Below, piece after piece: positions 1 through 5,110 of a DNA stretch of 5,110 bases. A program made the position numbers and the translations under genes. Position 1 is the first letter of the stretch. Every line of letters begins with the position of its first letter. The notes beneath the pieces are model-generated. The model worked only from the letters and a program-made list of their open reading frames with translations. It did no database searches and was not told where the DNA came from. The DNA is from Planctomycetales bacterium (GTDB taxonomy: Bacteria; Planctomycetota; Planctomycetia; Pirellulales; Thermoguttaceae): NCBI GenBank assembly GCA_007127495.1, contig SKZG01000257.1:1-5110 (forward strand), read 5' to 3'.

Positions 1-1669
1 CGATGATCCGGTTACCGGCGAAGGGATCGTCCTTGGCCATCTTAACGAGCGCGGCGCGGATGGTCGCTTCGTCGTCGCGCACTAGAAACAACCCGTATGC
101 GCCCCAATGGCGAACGGCCGGGTGGGCGTCGCTGAGAAGGGCCCAATACTCGGCTTTCCTTTCAGGATCGCCAAAACTGGCCGATTTTGCGGCGGCCAGC
201 ACGCGCTCGACCGGGTAGGCGTCGCTTTGCGCGTACTCGTACAGCGTAGCGTGCTCTTTGCCGGGTCCGACGAGTTCGTAGTACAGCGGCTCGGGGACGA
301 GACCGAGGTCGCGGACCTCGATCATCCAGGCGTCGAGCGAGTCGTCGAACTCCTGCCGCCGTGCCTGGAACTCGGGCGCTTCGGCCAGGTTGTTCACGTT
401 CCAGGGATCGGTCTCGACATCGTACAGTTCGACGACCGGCTTGGGCTGGAAGAAGCGAGATTGCACATCGTCGGTCTCGCCCGCCTCGAAATGATCTCGC
501 CACGCCCGCCAGTTCTCCTGGACCGTATAGCCGTATACGCTGCACCGTCCGGGCGGGCGGTGGGGCATGAAGTTGCGCACGAAAAAGTGCCGCCCGTCGA
601 CCAAGCCCCGGCTGAAATCGTACCGCTCTGCCATGCGGTCGCGGTACAGCAGTGTTGTGGCGGGCGGGGGCTCAGCGCCCGGGCCCAGGAAGATGCGCCC
701 CTGCATGAGTTGCGGCGGCTCGATGCCCGCCAGCGACAGCATCGTCTTCGGCAGGTCGACGAAGCTCACTACCTGCTCTTCCACGCCGCCCAACGGGTGC
801 GGCGCCAGGTGCTGCCACTTCTTCGGGAACCGCACAATCATCGGCACGTGCGTGCCAGGCATGTTCAGGAACCGCTTGGTGCCGGCGAGCATGCCGCCGT
901 GATCGGCGTAGAAGACGACGATGGTATTCTCCGCCTCGCCCTCGTCCTCCAACTCCTGTAGCATGCGTCCTGCCCATGCGTCGATGCGCGTAATCAGCTC
1001 GTGCAGCCGGGCCCATGACTGCCGCATTTCCGGCAGGTCGGGATGGAACGGGGGCAGTTCGACGTCGGCCGGGTCCACACGTGTTTCGAGGTCTCGTGGC
1101 AAGCGATCCAGCCGCGACTCGTGCGACTCGGTGTTGTTGAACACGGCGAAGAACGGCCGGCCGTCTTCCCGGTTCCGATAATGGGCGGTGCGGCTCGACT
1201 CGTGCCACAGCGACCGGTCGCCCTCGTAGCTCGAGTTGTAGTCGGTCTTCACGTTGTTCGTGCAGTAGTAGCCCGCCTCGCGAAACAGCTTCGGGTACGC
1301 GGGAATGTCCGGCGGCAATTGCGGGCGCGACCGCATCTGGTGCGCGCCGACGGCCGGCGAATGCATGCCGGTCAACAGCGCCGAACGGGCCACGGCGCAA
1401 ACCGGCGCGTTGGCGTACGCCTGGTCGTACCGGATGCCTTCCTGCGCCAGCCGATCGAGGTTGGGCGTGTGTGCGTTCTTGTGGCCGTAGCAGCCGAGGT
1501 ACGGGCTGATGTCCTCAACGGTGAGCCACAGGATGTTTGGGCGGCCGGGCTCGGCCGCTTCCACCGCAGTTTCCGGAATAGCGCCCAGCACCGCAGCAAC
1601 GACAAAACACGCGCTCGCGACGTGTTTCCAACCATCATAACGGTTCTTTACCCGCAGTGAAACATTCAT
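1..1669 (-). CDS. Exported type I sulfatase, C-terminus cut by left window edge
   Basis: Predicted exported sulfuric-ester hydrolase of the alkaline-phosphatase-like superfamily; 556 residues are visible and the frame is still open at position 1. Residues 1–38 look like a Sec signal peptide: basic start (RVKNR), hydrophobic core VASACFVVAAVLGAI, likely cleavage VEA|AE. The N-terminal metal motif is ILWLTVEDISPYLGCYG (E52-D53 where many sulfatases have DD). The active-site block is PVCAVARSALLTG with C91, the candidate formylglycine residue, and R95. Further sites are H183 in NTESHES, D256-H257-G258 (FYADHGG), and K265. ELYDVETDPWNVNNLA is the usual sulfatase C-terminal signature. From about residue 500 the sequence (AHPAVRHWGAYGLF...) resembles a HEAT repeat. 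ATG 1669 is preferred over ATG 1675 because AGAAGGG lies 6 nt upstream of the former and touches the latter. The style resembles N-sulfoglucosamine sulfohydrolase-like enzymes, but the substrate, perhaps a sulfated polysaccharide, cannot be read from sequence. The odd point is V93, where CxPxR has proline. Confidence 0.93.
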   Translation of the reverse strand, partial: MNVSLRVKNRYDGWKHVASACFVVAAVLGAIPETAVEAAEPGRPNILWLTVEDISPYLGCYGHKNAHTPNLDRLAQEGIRYDQAYANAPVCAVARSALLTGMHSPAVGAHQMRSRPQLPPDIPAYPKLFREAGYYCTNNVKTDYNSSYEGDRSLWHESSRTAHYRNREDGRPFFAVFNNTESHESRLDRLPRDLETRVDPADVELPPFHPDLPEMRQSWARLHELITRIDAWAGRMLQELEDEGEAENTIVVFYADHGGMLAGTKRFLNMPGTHVPMIVRFPKKWQHLAPHPLGGVEEQVVSFVDLPKTMLSLAGIEPPQLMQGRIFLGPGAEPPPATTLLYRDRMAERYDFSRGLVDGRHFFVRNFMPHRPPGRCSVYGYTVQENWRAWRDHFEAGETDDVQSRFFQPKPVVELYDVETDPWNVNNLAEAPEFQARRQEFDDSLDAWMIEVRDLGLVPEPLYYELVGPGKEHATLYEYAQSDAYPVERVLAAAKSASFGDPERKAEYWALLSDAHPAVRHWGAYGLFLVRDDEATIRAALVKMAKDDPFAGNRII

Positions 1670-1675
1670 CGACAT

Positions 1676-1682
1676 CCCTTCT
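1676..1682 (-). promoter_or_regulatory. Ribosome binding site deciding the sulfatase start
   Basis: Read on the minus strand this is AGAAGGG, a good Shine-Dalgarno match. It sits directly against the first ATG (1675) but 6 nt before the second in-frame ATG (1669), so the second ATG is the better start. The choice changes the protein by only two residues (M-S). Confidence 0.6.
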
Positions 1683-1761
1683 GGTAACCGTTCACGGAGG
1701 ACTGTTCCAGTTTTCGCGACGGAGCAAGCATTCCCCCGAATAACGCTCCTCCACCGAGTCG

Positions 1762-1790
1762 AGTGTAAACGGGCAGAGGCAGGAAGTCAA
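1762..1790 (-). promoter_or_regulatory. Candidate sigma70-type promoter for the sulfatase
   Basis: On the minus strand TTGACT (1790–1785; 5 of 6 to TTGACA) is followed after exactly 17 nt by TACACT (1767–1762; 4 of 6 to TATAAT). Transcription would start near 1755, giving a leader of roughly 85 nt before ATG 1669. This is a motif match only. Housekeeping promoters in planctomycetes are not well defined, so it remains a candidate. Confidence 0.42.
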
Positions 1791-1847
1791 GTTCCCCTGG
1801 TGCCCGCCCTCGCACGGCGCAGCCTGCTTGCACCCCCGTTGACTTCC
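1782..1847. repeat. 9-bp inverted repeat formed by the two -35 regions
   Basis: GGAAGTCAA at 1782–1790 and TTGACTTCC at 1839–1847 are perfect reverse complements separated by 48 nt. Each arm contains the TTGACT of one outward-facing candidate promoter. The repeat could be a consequence of two similar promoters, or a paired binding site for a regulator acting on both genes. Confidence 0.55.
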
Positions 1848-1867
1848 CGGTTGTTTGCGACTAGCCT
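1839..1867 (+). promoter_or_regulatory. Candidate promoter for the alpha/beta hydrolase
   Basis: TTGACT (1839–1844) is followed after 17 nt by TAGCCT (1862–1867), which is only 3 of 6 to TATAAT, so the -10 is weak. The implied start of transcription is near 1874, almost at ATG 1876. If the promoter is real, the message is either nearly leaderless or uses a later start such as ATG 1921. It also argues against the TTG at 1855, which would lie inside the promoter. Confidence 0.33.
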
Positions 1868-1875
1868 TGATTTCC

Positions 1876-2955
1876 ATGATGAGAGCAATCTTCCATGCTT
1901 CCTTGTTTGTGCCCGTCGCGATGCGTTCAACGCTCGTGGTTGTGCTGGTGGGGCTTTGTTGGAACTTGCGGGGGAACGTGATGGACACCGACGCTGACGC
2001 GCGCCATTCGTCCGGAGCCGAGGCGGCCGAGCCGGACGCCGACGAAGGGAACTTCAACGTGCCGATGCCCACGTTGGGCGGCAAGCAATTCTGGGCCGAT
2101 TGCCTTCACTTCCACAAGTGGCGCATCCAACGAAACGTGATGACCGGCCGTCACCGGCTGCTCGACGCCCATAACATTCGCCGCGCCTGGGGATCGTACG
2201 AAGAGTGTAAGCGAAAACTCGACGCAATCAAACGCCGCGACAAGCTGCCGGCGATGCACGGGAAAGCCGTGGTCGTGCTGCACGGACTAATCCGATCGCG
2301 CTCTGCGATGAAGGGGCTTTGCACCTATCTCGAGCAAGAGGGCGGTTACACGGTGTTCAACGTCTCGTATCCTTCGAGTCGGGCGGCCATTGCCGAGCAT
2401 GCCAAGGACTTGGCCAACATCGTCGACTTTCTGGAGGGCGTCGAGGAGATCAACTTCGTCGCCCACAGCATGGGCAACATCGTACTGCGGCATTACCTCA
2501 ACGACCAGACGGACCCCGCCTCCGGCCGCAAACCGGACCAGCGGATCAAGAGGATCGTCATGCTGGCCCCGCCGAACCACGGCGCGGCGCTGGCCAGACG
2601 GCTCGGAGATCACACATGGTTTCAGCTCGTCACCGGGACGCCGGGCTGCGAGCTGGGCAAAGAGTGGGAACACTTGGAAAAACAGCTTGCCACGCCGGAA
2701 TGTGAATTCGGCATCCTCGCCGGTGGAAAAGGCACAAACCAGGGCCGCAACCCCTTGCTGACGGGTGACGATGACCTCGTCGTCACAGTGGACGAGACGA
2801 AGCTCCCTGGGGCGCGGGATTTCGCGGTGCTGCCCGTCGGGCATACGTTTATGATGGACGACAGCCAAACGCAGGAATACACGCTGCGTTTCTTGCAGCA
2901 CGGCTATTTCGTGTCGGAGGAAGAGCGAAGGCCGCTCGCGGACGACGATTCCTGA
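1876..2955 (+). CDS. Exported or membrane-anchored alpha/beta hydrolase (lipase/esterase-like)
   Basis: Predicted serine hydrolase of the alpha/beta-hydrolase fold, closest in style to triacylglycerol lipase/PGAP1-like enzymes; 359 residues from ATG 1876. The N-terminus carries two hydrophobic runs (AIFHASLFVPVA and STLVVVLVGLCW), suggesting a signal peptide or anchor; the second cysteine context is not a good lipobox. An acidic, probably flexible segment and a charged helical region precede the catalytic domain, which begins near residue 130. Visible catalytic elements are VVLHG (oxyanion region, H136-G137), FVAHSMGN with nucleophile S198 (AxSxG form), MLAPPNHG after it, GDDDLVV with a probable acid at D299, and PVGHTFMM with H323. 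The gene is divergent from the sulfatase and convergent with the HAD gene. Start choice is uncertain: ATG 1876, 1879 and 1921 are all possible, none has a clear Shine-Dalgarno, and a start at 1921 would still leave a hydrophobic N-terminus. The substrate is unknown (lipid or other ester). Confidence 0.87.
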   Translation: MMRAIFHASLFVPVAMRSTLVVVLVGLCWNLRGNVMDTDADARHSSGAEAAEPDADEGNFNVPMPTLGGKQFWADCLHFHKWRIQRNVMTGRHRLLDAHNIRRAWGSYEECKRKLDAIKRRDKLPAMHGKAVVVLHGLIRSRSAMKGLCTYLEQEGGYTVFNVSYPSSRAAIAEHAKDLANIVDFLEGVEEINFVAHSMGNIVLRHYLNDQTDPASGRKPDQRIKRIVMLAPPNHGAALARRLGDHTWFQLVTGTPGCELGKEWEHLEKQLATPECEFGILAGGKGTNQGRNPLLTGDDDLVVTVDETKLPGARDFAVLPVGHTFMMDDSQTQEYTLRFLQHGYFVSEEERRPLADDDS

Positions 2956-3033
2956 AACAAACGCCGTTCGCAACCCACAACGGAAGAGCCGTAAGAACGC
3001 ACTCCCTCCACAAGTCGGTGGTGCATGGAGCTT

Positions 3034-3684
3034 TCAACACCGCCCTGCTTTTCTCAACACTTCGTCTGCCACTCCGAAAATGTTTTCCACCACGGCCACG
3101 GCGGTGGTGAAATCGCCGCCCTGGGTCCACTCACTGAGTACGACGATGCAGTTCACCCCTGCCGCAGTGGCCGAGGCCAATCCTCGCTCGGAATCTTCGA
3201 CCACGATGCAATGCTCAGGCCGGAGGCCGTGCCGTTCCATGGCCGTACGGTAGGGTTCAGGATCCGGCTTGGAGCGGGTGTAGTCCTCTCGCGTCAGCAC
3301 AAAGTCCATGTACGGGACCATGCCGCTATGGGCGTGGGCGGCCTTGAAATGCCCTCGCCGGCTGCTGGTTACCACGCCCATGCGAACTCGGCCGTGCAAC
3401 GCCCGTACGACATCTCTCGCACCGTCGATTGCGGGGCATCGTAACGTCAGCAATTCCGTATACCGCTGATCCCGCCGCTTCCGGAGTTCGTCGACGTCAT
3501 GGCCGGCAATGCCTTGTTCGGTAGCCAGGAGGAAGACGCTTTCCCCGCGGCGCAGCGAGATATCCTTGAACTGCTCCAACGTCAGGCCGACACCGACGCT
3601 GCCAAGAGCTTCCCTGCAAGCCTGGAAATACAGGCCCTCGCTGTCCACAAGCACACCGTCATTATCCCAGAGTACGGTCAACAT
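3034..3684 (-). CDS. HAD-superfamily phosphatase or phosphomutase (HAD-IA type)
   Basis: Predicted cytoplasmic haloacid dehalogenase-like hydrolase of 216 residues, a normal full length for the family. All four motifs are present: motif I WDNDGVLVDSE with nucleophile D7 and acid/base D9; motif II VVTSS (T106/S107); motif III K139 in SKPDPEPY; motif IV VVEDSERG (E163, D164), which binds magnesium. The insert between motifs I and II is helical with PAIDGARDVVRAL near residues 84–96, as in the small alpha-helical caps of beta-phosphoglucomutase, phosphoglycolate phosphatase and related sugar-phosphate enzymes. Which substrate it uses cannot be told from these motifs. No signal peptide is seen. 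The start ATG 3684 places motif I at the usual distance from the N-terminus, although no Shine-Dalgarno precedes it. A strong hairpin (3717–3782) lies 32 nt upstream. The gene converges with the alpha/beta hydrolase, stop codons 78 nt apart. Confidence 0.92.
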   Translation of the reverse strand: MLTVLWDNDGVLVDSEGLYFQACREALGSVGVGLTLEQFKDISLRRGESVFLLATEQGIAGHDVDELRKRRDQRYTELLTLRCPAIDGARDVVRALHGRVRMGVVTSSRRGHFKAAHAHSGMVPYMDFVLTREDYTRSKPDPEPYRTAMERHGLRPEHCIVVEDSERGLASATAAGVNCIVVLSEWTQGGDFTTAVAVVENIFGVADEVLRKAGRC

Positions 3685-3716
3685 ATTTGTTCACTTGTTG
3701 CTTTGGTTATTTCTCC

Positions 3717-3782
3717 GGCTCTTCCATTTCCAGGTACAGGTCCCTTCAATGATAGAGGCCTGCACCTGGAAGCGGAAGAGCC
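3717..3782 (-). terminator. 24-bp imperfect hairpin, possible terminator of the murB–ftsQ transcript or HAD leader structure
   Basis: Left arm 3717–3740 and right arm 3759–3782 are near-perfect reverse complements around an 18-nt loop. The arms begin and end with GGCTCTTCC / GGAAGAGCC. Read as minus-strand RNA, 21 of 24 positions are Watson-Crick pairs, two are G-U wobbles and one is a C-A mismatch. Read as plus-strand RNA, one wobble and two mismatches remain, so the fold favours the minus strand. It lies downstream of ftsQ and 32 nt upstream of the HAD start codon. There is no run of T after it, so it is not a textbook intrinsic terminator. A leader structure for the HAD message or a dispersed palindromic repeat are alternatives. 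Confidence 0.5.
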
Positions 3783-3957
3783 CTAATTCTTGCCAGCCTC
3801 CGGGGGAGTTTGCAGCGGCCTCCGGACGCGGTACAATTCGGTTTGTGTCCTTACCTCGAGCCGTCCCATGCCGAGACGACCGACTACAAGACCGCCTTCA
3901 AGTACGAAGGGCGGCTGCACGAGCTTGTAGCGCCGAACATCACGCTGTGCGGGCGTG
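3783..3957. other. Gap with coding-like composition; possible gene remnant or small unrecognised gene
   Basis: No confident gene. Over 3841–3930 the GC content by codon phase is, by hand count, about 77%, 60% and 40%, a strong three-base rhythm. It fits best a plus-strand frame with codons starting at multiples of 3, reading ...FGLCPYLEPSHAETTDYK from 3837. That frame has no stop from 3756 to the TAG after 4046 and no ATG; TTG at 3810 or 3843 are the only upstream starts. On the minus strand another open frame could encode 45 residues (GTG 3920 to TAG 3783), with its stop touching the hairpin. The same frame overlaps the end of ftsQ, so a frameshift could in principle extend FtsQ. I do not recognise either product. 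Confidence 0.25.
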
Positions 3958-4842
3958 TCAGGGCGCGGGGTCGGGCATGGTGCGGACATCGAGGTCGAGC
4001 GGGCCGGCGGGGCCGTCGAAGGTGCCGTGGCGGGCGCGGTAGGCCTTGAGGCGGGCGCGCTTCTCTTGGGCCGTCGGCTCTGTGGGGCTTGTGACGCCCG
4101 GAGGAAGCCCCCACACGATCCGCGTGCCGGCCTCGCTGAAAAGGCTGTATTGCATCTGCTCGCGGCCGTCTGGGGCAACGAATGGAAAAGGCACGATTCG
4201 GGCCAGGTGCCACCCCTCCCACACGTCGACCAGCTCGTAGGCAATGGCCGCACCGCCCGCCACGCGCACCGTTCCCCACGGTTCGCCGGGGACCGCCAGC
4301 GGCGGCGAGTCGACCCCGGCCAACTGAGGATAACGCTCCAGTTTCTCGCGAGGCGTGGCTTCGGCGGGTAGTAAAATGCCGCGCCGGTCGACCGGCAGCA
4401 GGCGACCGTCCACTCGCACCACGCACACCGGCCGGCGGTATTCCAGTTCAACCCGGACGCCGGCGCCGGCCAGCTTTGTCACACGCACCACGCGCTCTAC
4501 CCAAGGGTGCCTCGCGAACGCCTCAGCGATACGCGGGCTCAGCTCGTCATCCAGCAGGTTCATCGGACCGCCGAACTGCAACGACTGGTACACCTCGGAT
4601 CGGACATCGGTGTGAATCCATTCGGGTTGCGGAGTTGTCTGGAGGCGGTCAAGGCCGACCAGATACCGCTCAGCCCGTGTGACGCGCGGCCCGACCCGCT
4701 GCCATACCCACCACCAGGCCGCGAAGCCTGCGGCGATTACGAGCAGGCTTGCCATCAGGGGGCGGCCGCGGCCGAAGAGCCACGCGGCCCAGCTACCCGG
4801 CGGGCCGGCGGCGCGCTTTTTCGTTCGTTTGGCGGCGCTCAT
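3958..4842 (-). CDS. ftsQ: FtsQ/DivIB-like cell division protein
   Basis: Predicted bitopic inner-membrane division protein of 294 residues. A basic cytoplasmic tail (SAAKRTKKR) is followed by one transmembrane segment at about residues 29–48 (MASLLVIAAGFAAWWWVWQR). A periplasmic POTRA-like region begins near residue 74, with IAEAFARHPWVERVVRVTK and then VELEYRRPVCVVRVDGRLLPVDRRGILLP. The pattern HPWV ... RRPV ... LLPVDRRGILL is typical of FtsQ, which in model bacteria links early and late divisome proteins. The C-terminal third is divergent. Position supports the call: ATG 4842 starts 3 nt after the murB stop, the usual murB–ftsQ order of the dcw cluster, with likely translational coupling because no clear Shine-Dalgarno is seen. 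No ftsA or ftsZ follows. In planctomycetes, which lack FtsZ, the role of FtsQ is less clear. It could also be listed as a POTRA-domain hypothetical protein. Confidence 0.8.
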   Translation of the reverse strand: MSAAKRTKKRAAGPPGSWAAWLFGRGRPLMASLLVIAAGFAAWWWVWQRVGPRVTRAERYLVGLDRLQTTPQPEWIHTDVRSEVYQSLQFGGPMNLLDDELSPRIAEAFARHPWVERVVRVTKLAGAGVRVELEYRRPVCVVRVDGRLLPVDRRGILLPAEATPREKLERYPQLAGVDSPPLAVPGEPWGTVRVAGGAAIAYELVDVWEGWHLARIVPFPFVAPDGREQMQYSLFSEAGTRIVWGLPPGVTSPTEPTAQEKRARLKAYRARHGTFDGPAGPLDLDVRTMPDPAP

Positions 4843-4845
4843 CGG

Positions 4846-5110
4846 TTACCAGATTTCGAGTTCCCGCTCCAGTTCCACGTCGAGCCGGTCGTGGACCTGG
4901 CCTCGGATCAGGTCGATCAGTCGGATGACGTCGTGGGCGGTACATTCGGGCTCTGCGACGATGAAGTTGGCGTGCCGGTCGCTGACCACCGCACCGCCAA
5001 TGCGAGTGCCCTTCAGTCCGGCCTCTTCGATCAGTTCCGCCGCGCTCGTGCCGCGGGGGTTCTTGAACACGCAGCCGGCGCTCTGATGGCCCATCGGCTG
5101 CGATTGCTTC
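4846..5110 (-). CDS. murB: UDP-N-acetylenolpyruvoylglucosamine reductase (MurB), C-terminal part; N-terminus beyond right edge
   Basis: Cytoplasmic flavoenzyme that uses NADPH to reduce UDP-GlcNAc-enolpyruvate to UDP-MurNAc, the second committed step of peptidoglycan synthesis. Only the last 87 residues are visible; the frame stays open to 5110 (...KQSQPMGHQ), so the ATG at 5094 is an internal methionine. MurB C-terminal domain features are SAGCVFKNPRG, AAELIEEAGLKGTRIGG, VVSDRHANFIVA and a closing ELERELEIW. The glutamate of REL aligns with the catalytic glutamate near the MurB C-terminus. The proton-donor position in SAG-S-FKNP is cysteine here (codon 5073–5071). The protein ends directly after EIW, a few residues shorter than many homologues. 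The stop TAA lies 3 nt before the ftsQ start, so the two are almost certainly co-transcribed. Confidence 0.93.
   Translation of the reverse strand, partial: KQSQPMGHQSAGCVFKNPRGTSAAELIEEAGLKGTRIGGAVVSDRHANFIVAEPECTAHDVIRLIDLIRGQVHDRLDVELERELEIW

Noticed and set aside
107..961. Long plus-strand open frame (284 codons) across the sulfatase
   Set aside because: It is antisense to the sulfatase, whose frame shows a signal peptide, active site and metal motifs. Long antisense frames are expected in GC-rich genes, and the product has no recognisable motif.
672..1400. Minus-strand open frame of 242 codons, in another frame inside the sulfatase
   Set aside because: Arg/Ala/Gly-rich shadow of the true frame; the motif-bearing sulfatase frame continues unbroken through the same bases.
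1043..1660. Plus-strand open frame of 205 codons
   Set aside because: Antisense to the sulfatase N-terminal half, with no motif and no promoter or ribosome binding site in front.
2287..2973. Minus-strand open frame of 228 codons
   Set aside because: Antisense to the alpha/beta hydrolase, which has a full catalytic triad in the plus-strand frame.
3016..3042. Hairpin CGGTGGTG / CAACACCG between the convergent genes
   Set aside because: Only 7 of 8 pairs with an 11-nt loop and only a short T run; it also overlaps the HAD stop codon and 3' end. Too weak to call a terminator.
3810..3837. Plus-strand promoter-like pair TTGCAG – 16 nt – TACAAT
   Set aside because: The -10 is good (5 of 6) but the -35 matches only 3 of 6, and no confident gene lies downstream. 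Mentioned only in connection with the coding-like stretch.
3955..4371. Plus-strand open frames opposite ftsQ (also 4182–4682 and 4679–5086)
   Set aside because: Antisense shadows of ftsQ and murB, without motifs or start signals.
3783..4451. Minus-strand open frame of 222 codons overlapping ftsQ
   Set aside because: Most of it is an Arg/Pro/Ser-rich shadow of ftsQ. Only its tail beyond 3958 is discussed, as a possible small ORF.
1..5110. Search by eye for CRISPR arrays, tRNA or rRNA genes, insertion sequences and toxin–antitoxin pairs
   Set aside because: No regularly spaced repeats, cloverleaf, transposase motifs or paired small genes were seen.

Overview
The window looks like a GC-rich bacterial chromosome, most likely from a planctomycete. 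The evidence is a secreted type I sulfatase whose tail turns HEAT-like, a lipase-like hydrolase with a long N-terminal extension, and a murB–ftsQ pair of the kind these bacteria keep although they lack ftsZ. This assignment is an inference from gene content and protein style; there is no rRNA or other marker gene here.

Layout, left to right. (1) Positions 1–1669, minus strand: an exported sulfatase whose C-terminus runs off the left edge. (2) Positions 1670–1875: a divergent intergenic region. It holds two candidate promoters facing outward whose -35 boxes form a perfect 9-bp inverted repeat (TTGACTTCC). (3) Positions 1876–2955, plus strand: an alpha/beta hydrolase with an N-terminal export or anchor segment and a complete Ser-Asp-His triad. 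(4) Positions 2956–3033: a short convergent gap without a convincing terminator. (5) Positions 3034–3684, minus strand: a HAD-superfamily phosphatase or phosphomutase with all four motifs. (6) Positions 3685–3957: a non-annotated gap with a strong 24-bp hairpin and a stretch of coding-like composition that may be a gene remnant or an unrecognised small gene. (7) Positions 3958–4842, minus strand: an FtsQ/DivIB-like protein. (8) Positions 4846–5110, minus strand: the C-terminal part of MurB, whose N-terminus lies beyond the right edge.

murB and ftsQ are separated by 3 nt and form the tail of a cell-wall/division (dcw-type) operon. That operon apparently ends at or before the hairpin at 3717–3782, because no ftsA or ftsZ follows. 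The sulfatase and the lipase-like hydrolase share one control region and may be co-regulated exported degradative enzymes. The HAD gene has no obvious functional link to its neighbours.

Nothing here is a clear new multi-gene system. The points most worth a second look are the sulfatase CxVxR active-site motif, the mirrored promoters, the strand-biased hairpin, and the coding-like stretch at 3840–3957.
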